The notes beneath the pieces were generated by a model that saw nothing but the letters and a program-made list of their open reading frames with translations, was not told where the DNA came from and did no database searches. DNA of 64,000 bases. Source: Streptococcus mitis. Lineage in GTDB: Bacteria > Bacillota > Bacilli > Lactobacillales > Streptococcaceae. The translations under genes and the position numbers were made by a program. Every line of letters begins with the position of its first letter. Positions within the stretch are counted from its first letter, which is position 1. Positions 20,761-31,010 of the stretch are shown here, in pieces. Location: the NCBI RefSeq assembly GCF_013305725.1, contig NZ_CP047883.1, positions 1,467,001 through 1,531,000 on the forward strand, given 5' to 3'.

Positions 20761-20977
20761 TTTATTATTTAATTATATAAATATTATAACAAACGATTTT
20801 TTCTAGTTCAAGAAATTGAACTGGAAATACAGACTTGCACTCACAAAGACAGCAGATCTTTCTTTTGCAAAAGCCAAATGTCTTGTTTGATAGATTAGCC
20901 ATTTGAGCTGAATCTGGACATAGCTTTTTAGAAAAAAGAAAATCCTACTCCCTCAGAATCCAAGGAAAAATTGATAG

Positions 20978-21607
20978 CTATTGTTCACTCATTTCCCGAA
21001 CAGTTTTTTCTATATTTTTTGCATACGATATTGCTGAAATGATTGAAACACCGTCAACATTGGTCTTCATAATGTCTTTAATATGTTTCGTCTGTATCCC
21101 CCCAATTGCAACTAAGGGCATTTGTGGCAATAGTTTTCTCATCAATTTAAGACCTTCATAACCTATAGCACCACCAGCATCATCCTTTGACTGGGTATCA
21201 AATACAGGACCAACACCAACATAATCTACATATTCAACTTTTGATTGTTGAAATTCTTCCTCGTTTTTTATAGAAAGACCAATTATTTTATCTGGCATCA
21301 ATTTTCTAATTTCATCAACACCAAGGTCATCCTGCCCTACATGTACGCCATCAGCGTCAATTTCCATCGCCAAATCAATATCATCATTAACAATAAACGG
21401 GACATTGTATTTTTTACAAAGATCCTGTAGTTCAATTGCTAATTCGACTTTTTCTATACCTTTCAGGGCTCCCTCACCTTTTTCACGGAATTGAAATAAG
21501 GTTATACCACCTTTTAAGGCTTCCTCAACGACCGTATATAGATCTTTTCCTTGGCAAGTAGTCGTTCCACAAATAAAATATAGTTTTAATAATTCCTTAT
21601 GAAACAT
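20978..21607 (-). CDS. thiE: Thiamin phosphate synthase (copy 2)
   Basis: A 209-residue second ThiE. QFREKGEG, HVGQDDLG and VAIGGIQTKHI mark the Mg-pyrophosphate and phosphate sites. It is A+T-richer and Lys/Ile-richer than copy 1 and diverged along its whole length, so it is not a recent duplicate; an origin by transfer is possible. It is one base downstream of thiM copy 2 and ends the tenA-thiM-thiE unit. The 217 bp between its stop and the upstream riboswitch of the next operon hold only that operon's promoter (TATAAT near 20785) and no gene. Confidence 0.93.
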   Translation of the reverse strand: MFHKELLKLYFICGTTTCQGKDLYTVVEEALKGGITLFQFREKGEGALKGIEKVELAIELQDLCKKYNVPFIVNDDIDLAMEIDADGVHVGQDDLGVDEIRKLMPDKIIGLSIKNEEEFQQSKVEYVDYVGVGPVFDTQSKDDAGGAIGYEGLKLMRKLLPQMPLVAIGGIQTKHIKDIMKTNVDGVSIISAISYAKNIEKTVREMSEQ

Positions 21608-21608
21608 T

Positions 21609-22391
21609 TTACTTCACTCTTTGGAATTTCTTTACATCTTCATCTGTAATCTCGTATAAGGCATTTATAAATTCAACTTTAAATGTTCCAGGAAGATGCC
21701 CATTTGGACGTTTTTCTGCCATTTCTCCAGCTATATTGTAAACCAACATTGCTGTTTCTAATGATTTCAATTCTTGACCTTTTTCAAGTCCGATAAAGCT
21801 TGCTACTACAGCACCTAATAAGCATCCTGTCCCAATAACTTTTGGCATCATGGCACTACCATTATGAATCGTTACCACTTCTCCATTTACCGCAATAGCA
21901 TCCACTTCACCTGTTACTACTATTGGAATATTGAACTTCTTATTTGCTGCTAGAGCAATTTCATCAATATTATCTACTCCCGCACTATCTACTCCTTTAG
22001 ATGCCACATTTATCCCTACTAAAGAGGCAATCTCGCCAGCATTTCCCCTAATCGCTGCTAGTTTATAATTGTTGATTAGATCATCTGCTACTTTTTTTCT
22101 ATATTCTCCTGCTCCACAGGCTACAGGATCTAAAACTGCTGGAACATTATATTTCTCTGCAATTTTCAGAGCAGCTTGGTATAATTTCCAATTTTCATCT
22201 GTCAATGTTCCTATGTTTATTAATAAACCTCCAGCATACTTTAACAAATCCTCTAAATCTGCTGGAAACTCACTCATAGCTGGTGATGCACCCAGTGCAA
22301 CTAATCCATTTGCTGTGAAATTTTTTACAACATCATTGGTGATACAGATAACTAATGGTGCTTTTTCTTTTAATAATTTTAAACTTGTCAT
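21609..22391 (-). CDS. thiM: Hydroxyethylthiazole kinase (copy 2)
   Basis: A 260-residue second ThiM, with the full family signature including the catalytic cysteine segment GTGCLLGAV (about residue 197) that copy 1 lacks. [16 protein letters not shown] and [10 protein letters not shown] mark the N-terminal substrate region, and [10 protein letters not shown] the metal site. The start at 22391 follows AAGGAAG; the 15 extra upstream codons are not conserved-looking. It lies 127 bp after tenA, where a weak promoter could also sit, and one base before thiE. Confidence 0.93.
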   Translation of the reverse strand: MTSLKLLKEKAPLVICITNDVVKNFTANGLVALGASPAMSEFPADLEDLLKYAGGLLINIGTLTDENWKLYQAALKIAEKYNVPAVLDPVACGAGEYRKKVADDLINNYKLAAIRGNAGEIASLVGINVASKGVDSAGVDNIDEIALAANKKFNIPIVVTGEVDAIAVNGEVVTIHNGSAMMPKVIGTGCLLGAVVASFIGLEKGQELKSLETAMLVYNIAGEMAEKRPNGHLPGTFKVEFINALYEITDEDVKKFQRVK

Positions 22392-22518
22392 ATTAAAATA
22401 CTTCCTTTTTAATTTTAAACAATGTACTGATTTCAATTTATCTCTATCTTTAGTTAAGATTTTTTCATTTACATTGAATGATTTACCTCATTAAATTTGT
22501 AAATATCCTAAACCTTCT

Positions 22519-23187
22519 CTAAGCGTCATAACCAATATCAAAAAAGGCTAATTCTAAAGCAACTGCTTGATTCCAGCGTTCCTGAAGTTCTGTCAAATCT
22601 TCTCGATTTTTCCCAACACGATTGAGTTCGTCAACCAGAAATTGAACCCACTCTGCAAAGAAAGGACCTCTGTGGAGATTGATCCATTCCGAATGAATAT
22701 AGGCTTCAGGTAGAGCCAAATCTTTAGAACCCCAGTCTAAATAGAGACCTTCTGCAATGACCAACATGACCAAAAGATGGACATAATCTGATGAAGCCAC
22801 TGCCGAATACATTAAATCCTGAAAGGCTTTTGTTACAGGATGCAAGGTCACTTCCAGATAGTCATTCTCAGATACTTTTAACTCTTTGAAAGTCTTTTGG
22901 AAATAACCGTCTTCATCTGCTTCAAGAAAGCCTAGTTGCTTGGCAAAACGAAGCTTAGATTCAAGTTGGTCTGCGTGAGCTACGCAGGCACCCAGCATGG
23001 ATAAGAAGGCATCAAAGAAGTGATAATCTTGAATTAGGTATTCTTTTAAAACCTTATTCTCAATTGTCCCCGCAAAAAGTTCCTGAACAAAACGATGATT
23101 GATTGCATCCTGCCAATCCTTCTGACTGCTTTTTAATAATTCTCCAACAATCAAACCTGGCTCAAATGCATAGTCTTGTGTTTTCAT
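22519..23187 (-). CDS. tenA: TenA-family protein (copy 2, Cys position changed)
   Basis: A 222-residue TenA fold: INHRFVQELFAGTI and YLIQDYHFFDAFL are family blocks. The segment equal to LPCPWLY of copy 1 reads VIAEGLYLDWG, so the usual active-site Cys is absent; this is the TenA_E type, in which Glu residues carry out related salvage hydrolysis. It is first in the riboswitch-controlled tenA-thiM-thiE unit. Confidence 0.87.
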   Translation of the reverse strand: MKTQDYAFEPGLIVGELLKSSQKDWQDAINHRFVQELFAGTIENKVLKEYLIQDYHFFDAFLSMLGACVAHADQLESKLRFAKQLGFLEADEDGYFQKTFKELKVSENDYLEVTLHPVTKAFQDLMYSAVASSDYVHLLVMLVIAEGLYLDWGSKDLALPEAYIHSEWINLHRGPFFAEWVQFLVDELNRVGKNREDLTELQERWNQAVALELAFFDIGYDA

Positions 23188-23332
23188 ATTTACTTTTCCT
23201 CTCTTTATTCGTTCGTAATCGACAAAACATCAAGAAAATCCTAGTTTTACTTGACCTTTTTAAAGAAAATCAAGGGCGTTCAAGAAGAGCTATCTAAATG
23301 CTTTGTATCACATTCATCCAGCTTATATAAAC

Positions 23333-23366
23333 AAAAAAACTCCAATTACAATCAAGAATTAGAGTT
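23333..23366 (-). terminator. Riboswitch expression-platform terminator (tenA-thiM-thiE)
   Basis: On the minus strand AACTCTAATT pairs with AATTGGAGTT and a run of seven T follows. The sequence is the same as at 20603 across the whole hairpin. Confidence 0.9.
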
Positions 23367-23413
23367 GACTTACAAGATTCGATCGTTCATTTCGCCATAC
23401 GAAAAAAACTGTT

Positions 23414-23487
23414 CACATTTCCCTTCGCCAGTCTTAACTGTATCAGGTTCAATGGGTATCATCTCAGCTTAAAGCACCCCAAATGTC
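23414..23487 (-). promoter_or_regulatory. TPP riboswitch upstream of tenA-thiM-thiE
   Basis: GGGGTGCTTTAAGCTGAGA, ACCCATTGAACCTGATACAG and GACTGGCGAAGGGAAATG on the minus strand. It differs from the copy at 20688 at only a couple of aptamer positions. Confidence 0.95.
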
Positions 23488-23602
23488 TTTGTTATTTAAT
23501 TACTGCACCAGTATAGCAAAAAATGAAAGCCCTAGCAAGATATTTGATTAGAAAATATATTTATATAGTTTTTAATGGTGATTTATTCTTCCTATAGACG
23601 AA

Positions 23603-23629
23603 GAAAAACCTCCACATCAAGTGGAGGCA
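23603..23629 (-). terminator. Terminator of lctO
   Basis: CCTCCAC pairs with GTGGAGG around TTGAT and is followed by TTTTTC on the minus strand, 11 bp after the lctO stop. Confidence 0.88.
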
Positions 23630-23639
23630 ATCTCTTTTA

Positions 23640-24776
23640 TCAATACAATTTTAAGTCGCGTGGGTCAACTGGGAAGGTTGGGTTGTATGGGTTGTGACGG
23701 AGTTTGAAGTGTTTGACATCTTCAATAGTCTGAGTTCCAGATAATTGCATAACTGTCTTCAATTCTGCATTCAAGTGTTCAAAGACTTGACGTACACCAA
23801 CACTACCACCGAGAGCCAAACCATAGATGACAGGGCGACCAATAGCTACCAAGTCTGCTCCTGAAGCCAAGGCTTTAAAGACGTGTTGACCACGACGAAT
23901 ACCTGAGTCAAAGACGATTGGCACACGTTTGTCAACTGCTTCTGCTACTTCTTGAAGTGAGTCAAAGGCAGCTGGTCCACCGTCGATTTGGCGGCCACCG
24001 TGGTTGGTTACCCAGATACCAGAAGCTCCCGCAGCAAGCGAACGTTCAACGTCCTCACGGCATTGTGGTCCCTTGACATAAACAGGAAGTCCTGAGTATT
24101 CAGCGATAAATTCTACATCACGTGGAGACAAGCGTTGTTTAGCTGATTTGTAAACAAAGTCCATTGATTTACCAGCACCTTCTGGTAGATATTCCTCAAC
24201 AATCGGCATGCCAACTGGGAAGACAAAACCATTACGCTTGTCCACCTCACGATTGCCTCCTACAGTCGCATCTGCTGTCAAGACAATCGCTTTATAACCT
24301 TCAGCCTTCACACGGTCCATGATATGGCGGTTGATACCGTCATCCTTACTAAAGTAAAATTGGAACCAGTGAGGTGTCCCTTGAAGGGCTTCTGTAATTT
24401 CTGGAAGATCGACAGTAGAGTAAGAGCTAGTTGTATAAAGAGACCCAAACTCATGCACACCACGCGCAGTCGCCACTTCACCCTGTTCGTTTGCTAATTT
24501 ATGAGCTGCAACAGGCGCCATAATGATTGGTGAAGACAATTTTTCACCTGCAAATTCAATCTCTGTACTTGGATTTTCAACATCACAAAGCGTATGCGGA
24601 ACGATGAGTTTGTGGTTAAAGGCACGAATATTCTCACGTAAAGTGAAAGTATCTTCCGCTCCACTAGCGATATAGCCAAATGCTGCTTTAGGAATAACTT
24701 GTTGTGCCATTGGCTCCAAATCATAGGTATTGATGAAATCTACATGACCTTCTGCATTGCTTGTTTTGTATGACAT
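23640..24776 (-). CDS. lctO: L-lactate oxidase
   Basis: A 378-residue FMN enzyme of the alpha-hydroxy-acid oxidase family, turning lactate and O2 into pyruvate and H2O2. Visible are the N-terminal GYIASGAEDTFTL, the FMN site ASGIWVTNHGGRQ with the catalytic His (about residue 265), and the phosphate-binding DSGIRRGQHVFKALA. It works with SpxB: lactate is recycled to pyruvate, which SpxB then oxidises. AAGGAGGG precedes the ATG, and a palindromic cre-like box lies 20 bp upstream. Confidence 0.95.
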   Translation of the reverse strand: MSYKTSNAEGHVDFINTYDLEPMAQQVIPKAAFGYIASGAEDTFTLRENIRAFNHKLIVPHTLCDVENPSTEIEFAGEKLSSPIIMAPVAAHKLANEQGEVATARGVHEFGSLYTTSSYSTVDLPEITEALQGTPHWFQFYFSKDDGINRHIMDRVKAEGYKAIVLTADATVGGNREVDKRNGFVFPVGMPIVEEYLPEGAGKSMDFVYKSAKQRLSPRDVEFIAEYSGLPVYVKGPQCREDVERSLAAGASGIWVTNHGGRQIDGGPAAFDSLQEVAEAVDKRVPIVFDSGIRRGQHVFKALASGADLVAIGRPVIYGLALGGSVGVRQVFEHLNAELKTVMQLSGTQTIEDVKHFKLRHNPYNPTFPVDPRDLKLY

Positions 24777-24795
24777 AAAATGCCCTCCTTAATAA

Positions 24796-24809
24796 GTAAG
24801 CGTTTACTT
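24796..24809 (-). promoter_or_regulatory. cre-like site just upstream of lctO
   Basis: AGTAAACGCTTACT is a perfect 14-bp palindrome apart from its centre and close to the CcpA consensus. It lies between the promoter region and the ribosome site, suggesting roadblock-type repression. Confidence 0.65.
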
Positions 24810-24962
24810 TGTATATTACAAAAATATCTTAACTCTTTTTTCAAAACTTTTCAAATATTTTGTTTGGAAATTTCATACTTTCAATCATTTTACAGAGATA
24901 ATTAAAAATGATAAACTTTCTTAAGTTATGGAAATTCAAATAATCTTTTCATTTTCTAGTCT

Positions 24963-25003
24963 AAAAAACAAAATCAGGTAATCCTAGTGACTACCTGATT
25001 TTC
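24963..25003 (-). terminator. Terminator of pyrF-pyrE
   Basis: On the minus strand AAAATCAGGTA pairs with TACCTGATTTT and is followed by GTTTTTT, a few bases after the pyrE stop codon. Confidence 0.88.
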
Positions 25004-25009
25004 TATGTT

Positions 25010-25642
25010 TTAGGCATTTTGCCAATTTTCTTGGTCTTCTTTAAATCTTTTTAGAAGGTCGAGGCCTTCTGGTGTGATGTAACCTTCTTCTTGGGCTAGA
25101 TGAATCAATTCACTGTAGTTAGAAAGCGTCACAAGTTTGACACCTGCATCTGAGAAGTTCTTATCTGCTTTTGGCAATTGGTAGCTGAAAATCGCTACAA
25201 CACCGAGGACCTCTGCTCCTTCTCGTTTAGCAGCTGCTACAGCTTCAAGAACAGAACCACCTGTTGAAATAAGGTCTTCAACCACTACCATTTTTTGACC
25301 CTGAGCTACGCGGCCTTCGATTTGATTACCAGCTCCGTGGTCTTTTGGTTTGCTACGAATGTAAGCAAAAGGCAAGTTCATCTTATCAGCAATGATAGCT
25401 CCGTGTGGAATCCCAGCTGTCGCAGTTCCTGCAATGACTTCTACCTCTGGAAAGGCTTCTTTAATAGCTTCCACAAAGCCATTTTCAATTAGGGTACGAG
25501 TTTCTGGATAGGCTAGTGTCACACGATTATCCGTGTAAATCGGTGACTTGATACCAGATGCCCAAGTGAAAGGCTCCTCTGGTTTGAGGTAAACGGCTTG
25601 GATTTTCAAGAGGTGGCTAGCGATATCTTTAGCAAGTGTCAT
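25010..25642 (-). CDS. pyrE: Orotate phosphoribosyltransferase
   Basis: A 210-residue type I PRTase making OMP from orotate and PRPP. The PRPP-binding motif [12 protein letters not shown] is at about residues 119-130, and [16 protein letters not shown] is the N-terminal substrate block. It lies 39 bp after pyrF, with both genes behind the PyrR-controlled leader. Confidence 0.96.
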   Translation of the reverse strand: MTLAKDIASHLLKIQAVYLKPEEPFTWASGIKSPIYTDNRVTLAYPETRTLIENGFVEAIKEAFPEVEVIAGTATAGIPHGAIIADKMNLPFAYIRSKPKDHGAGNQIEGRVAQGQKMVVVEDLISTGGSVLEAVAAAKREGAEVLGVVAIFSYQLPKADKNFSDAGVKLVTLSNYSELIHLAQEEGYITPEGLDLLKRFKEDQENWQNA

Positions 25643-25681
25643 GGTCTTCTCCTTTTGTTTTTCTAATCTATTTCTTTGATT

Positions 25682-26377
25682 CTAGTCTTGGTTCCATTCA
25701 TCCTTGATGGCATGATAAGCTGCAACAGGATCCTCAGCTTGGGTAATGGGACGTCCCACTACGATATAGTCACTGCCGATTTGATAGGCATCTGCTGGCG
25801 TCATCACACGTTTTTGGTCTCCAATCGCTACTCCCTGAGGACGAATGCCCGGTGTCAGACAGATAAAATCTGGATTGGTGGCCTGCTTGATGACTTGCAC
25901 TTCCTGAGCCGAGCAAACGACACCATCCAAGCCAGCTTCAGCTGTCTTCTTGGCATAATGTATTACAGACTCTTGCAGACTGGTTTGGATATTTTGAAAG
26001 TCCTGCATCTGAGCTTCTGACGTTGATGTGAGCTGAGTTACAGCGATCAATTTTGCTTGACTTCCAATACCTTCACGCGCAGCCTTCATCATCTCTACAC
26101 CACCAGCCGCATGAACATTGGTCATATCCACACCAAGCTGAGACAGGACCTTCATGGCTGATTTGACTGTATTGGGAATGTCATGAAGTTTAAGATCCAA
26201 AAAGACACTGTGACCCAGACCTTTCAAGTAGGACACAATCTCAGGACCCGTTGCGTAATAAAGCTCCATCCCTACCTTGAGATAAAGGCTTTCTTCTGCT
26301 GGGAAAAGAGCTAAAAATTCCTTGACCTCATCAAAACTAGGAAAATCAAGAGCAATGACTGGACGATGTTCTCGCAT
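25682..26377 (-). CDS. pyrF: Orotidine 5'-phosphate decarboxylase
   Basis: A 231-residue TIM-barrel enzyme converting OMP to UMP. The catalytic Lys-Asp array is in [12 protein letters not shown] (about residues 58-69), with the phosphate-binding end [20 protein letters not shown] precedes the ATG. First gene of pyrF-pyrE. Confidence 0.96.
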   Translation of the reverse strand: MREHRPVIALDFPSFDEVKEFLALFPAEESLYLKVGMELYYATGPEIVSYLKGLGHSVFLDLKLHDIPNTVKSAMKVLSQLGVDMTNVHAAGGVEMMKAAREGIGSQAKLIAVTQLTSTSEAQMQDFQNIQTSLQESVIHYAKKTAEAGLDGVVCSAQEVQVIKQATNPDFICLTPGIRPQGVAIGDQKRVMTPADAYQIGSDYIVVGRPITQAEDPVAAYHAIKDEWNQD

Positions 26378-26430
26378 AGGTTTCTCCTTTTACCTTTGCT
26401 AGTGAGAGAGTCTGGGCAACAGAAGCCACG

Positions 26431-26461
26431 AAAAAAGGAACCTGCCAACAGCAAGGTTCCA
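26431..26461 (-). terminator. pyr attenuator terminator
   Basis: GGAACCT pairs with AGGTTCC and is followed by TTTTTT on the minus strand, 54-84 bp before pyrF and downstream of the PyrR site. Confidence 0.88.
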
Positions 26462-26499
26462 CGAAAAATGGGTAGTCTCCACCCTTTCAGCGTCTAACC

Positions 26500-26520
26500 T
26501 TAGCTGCCTCTCTGGACTGC
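26500..26520 (-). promoter_or_regulatory. PyrR-binding site (anti-antiterminator) of pyrFE leader
   Basis: AGTCCAGAGAGGC on the minus strand matches the PyrR RNA consensus ARUCCNGNGAGGYU. With the terminator at 26431 it forms the classical UMP-responsive attenuator. Confidence 0.88.
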
Positions 26521-26537
26521 TTTAAAGGTTTTTTACT

Positions 26538-26566
26538 ATTCTATTATTTCTACTAGCACTTGTCAA
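26538..26566 (-). promoter_or_regulatory. Promoter of pyrF-pyrE
   Basis: On the minus strand TTGACA (26561-26566), a 17-bp spacer, then TAGAAT (26538-26543). Confidence 0.8.
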
Positions 26567-26609
26567 GTAAAAACATGGTCTCTGAAGAACTATGAAAGAA
26601 AAGATAAAC

Positions 26610-27842
26610 CTAGCGACGCGATGAACGCTGGGTCGTTTGGTTTTGATTGCTCTCTTCCTCCAGCTTTTTCTTCTCTTCTTCCAATTTATTCTTTTGTTCT
26701 TCTAGCTTTTTCTTCTCAGCTTCCTTAGCCTCTTGTTTGGCTTTTTCCTCAGCCTCCATAATTAATTTATCCGCCACAGTGTAACTGTAAATTCCAGCTT
26801 CCATGTCAATCACACTTGGTTCTGACAATTGAGGTTTAATCTTACTGTAATAAGGCAGTTTCTTACTCATTTCAGAAAGAGGAACCAAAACTTCGTCCGA
26901 ATCATTCATAGTCAATCGAATTAAATCTGATGTGACCTTGCTTGGGGCTAATTCCACCTTCTGGATAGCCGCCTTGAGTTCTGGACTAATTTGAGCAAGT
27001 TCTGACGTAAAGGTCTTGATTTGTTCGCTGTCATTAAAGAGAACTGATATATAAGTTTCTGGCAGACTGACCAAACTGACCGAACTGGTCTCGAGCTGAC
27101 CGCTTGAAAGGATTGGATAATGACTTTCTCCAGAAACATAGTAGGCCACAATATCATATTCCTTAACCTTGATAGTAAACTTGGTTGGAAATTGATAGAC
27201 AAGCTGAGCTGATTCAACCCAATAGTTAGACTTGATCTGCTCTTCATATTTTGCCTTGTCTAGCAGAAGGTTAATCGTATAATCCGAATCCTGAATGCCT
27301 GAAGCCTGTCGAATATCATCATCTGTAGTTTGCACTGTTCCCTCAACACGAATATCCTTCATGGTCGCATAAGGACTGAGCAAGTAGGCAGAGACAACCA
27401 ATAAAAGCAGACTGAGAAACAAAATCGAGATAGCCCGCCAGATATGAACTCCTGGGATTTTTGGTTTGACCTGTTTTTCCTTTACAGGCTTTTTCTCTAT
27501 TTTTTTATCCTGTTTATTCTGTTTCTTCGGCTCTTTGGATTTTGGTTCTTCTTTGGGTACTTCTTTTTTGACGTCTTCTGACTCTTCTACTTTTTCTTCA
27601 TTATCATCCTTAGCTGATTTTGGGTCATTTGGATCAGATTCACTCTCTTGGTCCTCAGTTGCATCTGACTTTTCAGATTTTGAAGCCATTCGAGCTTGTC
27701 TTTCCTTTTCCTTCTCCTCAGCTAGGGCCGCCTCTTCCTCAGCCTTCTTTTTTAGATATTCCTGGTTTCGTTTCTGCCATTCTGATAACTCTTTAAATTC
27801 TTCGAGGATTTCTTTGCCCTCATTTTTCTTATCTTTTGACAT
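26610..27842 (-). CDS. divIB: Cell division protein DivIB/FtsQ
   Basis: A 410-residue bitopic membrane protein of the divisome, partner of FtsL and DivIC. It has a long charged cytoplasmic N-terminus (1-135), one membrane segment at about 137-157 (ISILFLSLLLLVVSAYLL), an extracellular POTRA domain starting MKDIRVEGTVQTTDDDI, the beta domain, and a C-terminal Lys/Glu-rich helix (about 355-400). It lies 9 bp after murG, in the murD-murG-divIB division cluster order usual for streptococci. Confidence 0.94.
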   Translation of the reverse strand: MSKDKKNEGKEILEEFKELSEWQKRNQEYLKKKAEEEAALAEEKEKERQARMASKSEKSDATEDQESESDPNDPKSAKDDNEEKVEESEDVKKEVPKEEPKSKEPKKQNKQDKKIEKKPVKEKQVKPKIPGVHIWRAISILFLSLLLLVVSAYLLSPYATMKDIRVEGTVQTTDDDIRQASGIQDSDYTINLLLDKAKYEEQIKSNYWVESAQLVYQFPTKFTIKVKEYDIVAYYVSGESHYPILSSGQLETSSVSLVSLPETYISVLFNDSEQIKTFTSELAQISPELKAAIQKVELAPSKVTSDLIRLTMNDSDEVLVPLSEMSKKLPYYSKIKPQLSEPSVIDMEAGIYSYTVADKLIMEAEEKAKQEAKEAEKKKLEEQKNKLEEEKKKLEEESNQNQTTQRSSRR

Positions 27843-27851
27843 TTACTTTCC

Positions 27852-28910
27852 TTATGATAAATCTTTTTTCAACAATTGATAAAAATCTGCTAGAGATTTC
27901 AATTCCTTTGAAGCCTTCATCTTAGCTTGGTAATCTTCCTTGTGACTTAGTAAATGAGAAAGCTTCTCTTCTAAACTGTCCAAGGTCAAATCGCTTTCTT
28001 GAAGTTCTTCTGCATAGCCTTTTTTTACAAAGTAAGCTGCATTTTCAATCTGGTCACCACGACTAGCTTCACGACCAAGCGGCACAATAACATGCAATTT
28101 TGCCATGGCCAAAAGCTCAAAAATCGTATTGGCACCACCACGTGTCACAACAATATCAGCCAATTCCATCAAGGGTTGATAGAGATTGGTCACATAGTCA
28201 ACACGAAAAAGATTTTGGCTCAACTCGTTCAGGCTAGAATCTCCAGTTAGATTGATAATATTGTAGCGTTCTGTCAGTTCTTTCTTATGGTCTGTCACCA
28301 ATTGGTTAAAGACACGAGCGCCTGCAGAACCACCAACAAACAATACTGTTGGCAATTTGGGATTAAAGTGAGTTTGAATATCCACCAATTCATCTGGTTC
28401 TGGACTTTTTTGGTCTGAAACCTTGGTCACTGCCCCCACATGCTCGACCTTAGACAAACTTGAAGCTTGCTCAAAGGTTGAATACATCTTCGTCGCAAAT
28501 TTATAAGCGATTTTATTGGCCAAGCCCATAGACAGGTCAGATTCGTGAATAAAGACAGGCACTCCTGACACACGCGCTGCGATAACAGGCGGTACAGAGA
28601 CAAAGCCCCCCTTTGAAAAAAGAGCCTGCGGACGAATTCGTAACATGATAAAGAGCGATTGTACAATTCCCCAAGCAACTTTGAAGACATCCAGCATATT
28701 TTGCCAAGAGAAATAACGACGCAATTTTCCAGTCGCAATGGAATGGAAGGTGACATCTAGACCCGACTTGAGGATTTCTTGGTGTTCAATACCACGCTTG
28801 TCTCCGATATAGTGGACTTCCCATCCATCTTCGATGAACTTGGGCATCAATAAAAGATTGAGGGTCACGTGTCCAACCGTCCCCCCACCTGTAAAGACAA
28901 TTTTTTTCAT
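27852..28910 (-). CDS. murG: UDP-GlcNAc:lipid I N-acetylglucosaminyltransferase
   Basis: A 352-residue peripheral membrane GT28 enzyme forming lipid II. The N-terminal G-loop [11 protein letters not shown] (residues 8-18), the second G-rich loop [11 protein letters not shown] (about 190) and the donor site [12 protein letters not shown] with EASRGDQ are all present. One base separates it from murD. Confidence 0.97.
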   Translation of the reverse strand: MKKIVFTGGGTVGHVTLNLLLMPKFIEDGWEVHYIGDKRGIEHQEILKSGLDVTFHSIATGKLRRYFSWQNMLDVFKVAWGIVQSLFIMLRIRPQALFSKGGFVSVPPVIAARVSGVPVFIHESDLSMGLANKIAYKFATKMYSTFEQASSLSKVEHVGAVTKVSDQKSPEPDELVDIQTHFNPKLPTVLFVGGSAGARVFNQLVTDHKKELTERYNIINLTGDSSLNELSQNLFRVDYVTNLYQPLMELADIVVTRGGANTIFELLAMAKLHVIVPLGREASRGDQIENAAYFVKKGYAEELQESDLTLDSLEEKLSHLLSHKEDYQAKMKASKELKSLADFYQLLKKDLS

Positions 28911-28911
28911 A

Positions 28912-30264
28912 TTATTCCTTTAACTCCGCTACTGTGTCGATAAAGAGGTCGCCACGTACTTCAAAGTTAGCATACATATCCCAGCTGGCATTGGCTGGAC
29001 TGAGAAGAACCACGTCTCCTTGAGTCGCAAGCTCGTAGGCCTTGCGGGTCGCATCTGCAATGTCAGTCGCATCCACATATGCCACACCAGCCTTGTCTGC
29101 TGCCCGTTTGACACGTTCTGCAGACTGACCCAGGATGACCATCTTCTTGAGTCCAGTAATGTCTGGAACCAATTCGTCAAACTCATTGCCACGGTCCAAA
29201 CCACCTGCAATCAAAATGACCTTGCTATTGTCAAATCCTGACAAGGCTTTTTGAGTAGCCAAGATATTGGTTGATTTGCTATCATTATAGAACTTGACAC
29301 CCTTGATTTCATCCACAAATTGGAGACGGTGTTTGACACCTCCAAAGGCTGAAAGAGTTTCCTTGATGATCTGGTTATCCACACCACGAAGCTTGGCTAC
29401 AGCAATCGTCGCAAGGGCATTTTCCACATTGTGGCTACCTGGAACTCCGATTTCATTCGCTTCCATGACAACTTCCCCACGGAAGTAGAGATGACCATCT
29501 TCCAGATAAGCTCCATCAACCTTTTCAAGTGTTGAGAATGGTACAACTGTAGCTTGTGTTTTAGTGGCCAATTCTTTTGCCAAGTCTTGGTTAAAGTTCA
29601 AGACAAGGAAATCAGCCGCTGTCATCTTGTTCTGGATATTCCACTTGGCTGCTACATATTCCTCAAAAGAACCATGATAATCGATATGAGTTGGCATGAG
29701 GTTGGTAATAACCGCAATCTCAGGATGGAATTCTTGAACGCCCATCAATTGGAAAGAAGAAAGTTCCATAACAAGAGTGTCCCTGTCTGACGCAGTTTGG
29801 GCCACTTGACTAGCTGGATAGCCGATATTCCCTGATAAAAGACCATGTTGGCCAGCAGCAGTCAAAACTTCCCCGATCATGGTCGTTGTGGTTGTTTTTC
29901 CATTTGAACCAGTAATACCAACAATCGGTGCTTCTGAAATTAAGTAAGCCAATTCCACCTCAGTCAAGACTGGAATACCCTTGGCCAAAGCCTTTTCTAT
30001 CATGGGATTGCTGTAAGGGATACCTGGATTTTTCACCATAAGGGCAAACTCTTCATCCAAGAGTTCCAAAGGATGGCCACCTGTGATAACCTTGATCCCT
30101 TCTTCCAACAAACTTTGGGCAGCTGGATTGTCCTCGAAAGGTTTCCCATCATTTACTGTCACAATGGCACCTAGCTTGTCCAACAAACGAGCTGCAGATT
30201 CACCAGACTTTGCCAAACCTAAAACAAGGACTTTCTTATTTTTAAATTGATCTATTACTTTCAT
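28912..30264 (-). CDS. murD: UDP-N-acetylmuramoylalanine--D-glutamate ligase
   Basis: A 450-residue cytosolic Mur ligase adding D-Glu to UDP-MurNAc-Ala. The ATP loop [14 protein letters not shown] is at about residues 113-126, with the Rossmann start [16 protein letters not shown], and the C-terminal [18 protein letters not shown]. First gene of murD-murG-divIB. Confidence 0.97.
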   Translation of the reverse strand: MKVIDQFKNKKVLVLGLAKSGESAARLLDKLGAIVTVNDGKPFEDNPAAQSLLEEGIKVITGGHPLELLDEEFALMVKNPGIPYSNPMIEKALAKGIPVLTEVELAYLISEAPIVGITGSNGKTTTTTMIGEVLTAAGQHGLLSGNIGYPASQVAQTASDRDTLVMELSSFQLMGVQEFHPEIAVITNLMPTHIDYHGSFEEYVAAKWNIQNKMTAADFLVLNFNQDLAKELATKTQATVVPFSTLEKVDGAYLEDGHLYFRGEVVMEANEIGVPGSHNVENALATIAVAKLRGVDNQIIKETLSAFGGVKHRLQFVDEIKGVKFYNDSKSTNILATQKALSGFDNSKVILIAGGLDRGNEFDELVPDITGLKKMVILGQSAERVKRAADKAGVAYVDATDIADATRKAYELATQGDVVLLSPANASWDMYANFEVRGDLFIDTVAELKE

Positions 30265-30313
30265 GTCTCAAACTCCATTTCTACTCTTACTATTTTACCA
30301 TTTTTATGGAAAT

Positions 30314-30343
30314 AAAAAAGCCACAAAGTGTGTTTGTGACTCT
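30314..30343 (-). terminator. Terminator of the DUF1430 ABC operon
   Basis: On the minus strand GTCACAAA pairs with TTTGTGGC around CACAC and is followed by TTTTTT, between the ABC ATPase stop and murD. Confidence 0.82.
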
Positions 30344-30367
30344 TTCTTCTAACTGAATTTTACCTTA

Positions 30368-31009
30368 TCATCTATGTGATAAATCGGTAACTCGAATAAC
30401 TTGGTCCACTTGCTCCCAAATCAGAGGATTGTGGGTCGCAATAATAATGGTTCGATTCGGATTTTTTAAAGATTCTAGGATGGAAAGTAATTCCTCAGAG
30501 TTTTTGGGGTCTAGTGAAGCGGTTGGTTCATCTGCGAGAATCAAAGGTGGATCCTTTAAAATTATCTTCGCTAGTGCAACACGTTGTGCTTCTCCTCCTG
30601 ATAATTCAAAGATAGGTTGCTTCAAATCTAAATAAGAGAGGTTAACACGGTTTAGAGCTTGTTTCATCAAAGAGATTTTCTCTTTTTCTTTCAACTTTTT
30701 ACCAACTAAACCCAGATTGAGATTTTCTTTGACGGTTTGGCTTTCAATTAAGCCAAAATCTTGAAATAGATATCCCAAATAATCTCTAAAGAAAACAGAA
30801 GGCTTGATGTCCTTAAGAGAGGTGCCATCATAGATGATTTGCCCTTTGTCATATGGCTCTAATCGTCCAATCATATTCAAGAGTGTTGTCTTACCACAGC
30901 CACTTGTACCGATTAAGGCATAAATTTTCCCACCTTCAAAATGAAGATTGGTATCTGAAAATAGCTGACGGCTTCCAAATTTTTTAGATATATTCTTTAG
31001 TTCAATCAT
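30368..31009 (-). CDS. Bacteriocin-type export ABC transporter ATPase
   Basis: A 213-residue ABC cassette with Walker A GTSGCGKTT (about 33-41), signature LSGGEAQRVAL, Walker B LILADEPTA and switch His in ATHNP. It is close to the MacB/lactococcin-972-group export ATPases. It is one base after the DUF1430 permease gene; the pair probably exports a peptide or gives immunity, but no full-length substrate gene was found in the 368-bp leader. Confidence 0.88.
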   Translation of the reverse strand: MIELKNISKKFGSRQLFSDTNLHFEGGKIYALIGTSGCGKTTLLNMIGRLEPYDKGQIIYDGTSLKDIKPSVFFRDYLGYLFQDFGLIESQTVKENLNLGLVGKKLKEKEKISLMKQALNRVNLSYLDLKQPIFELSGGEAQRVALAKIILKDPPLILADEPTASLDPKNSEELLSILESLKNPNRTIIIATHNPLIWEQVDQVIRVTDLSHR

Positions 31010-31010
31010 C

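Noticed and set aside
22069..22494. A 141-codon frame antisense to thiM copy 2
   Set aside because: Lies entirely opposite a clear thiM gene and its upstream region, with no ribosome site; a shadow frame.
27466..27879. A Ser/Phe-rich 137-codon frame opposite divIB
   Set aside because: It mirrors the Lys/Glu-rich low-complexity N-terminus of DivIB, which produces long antisense frames by composition.
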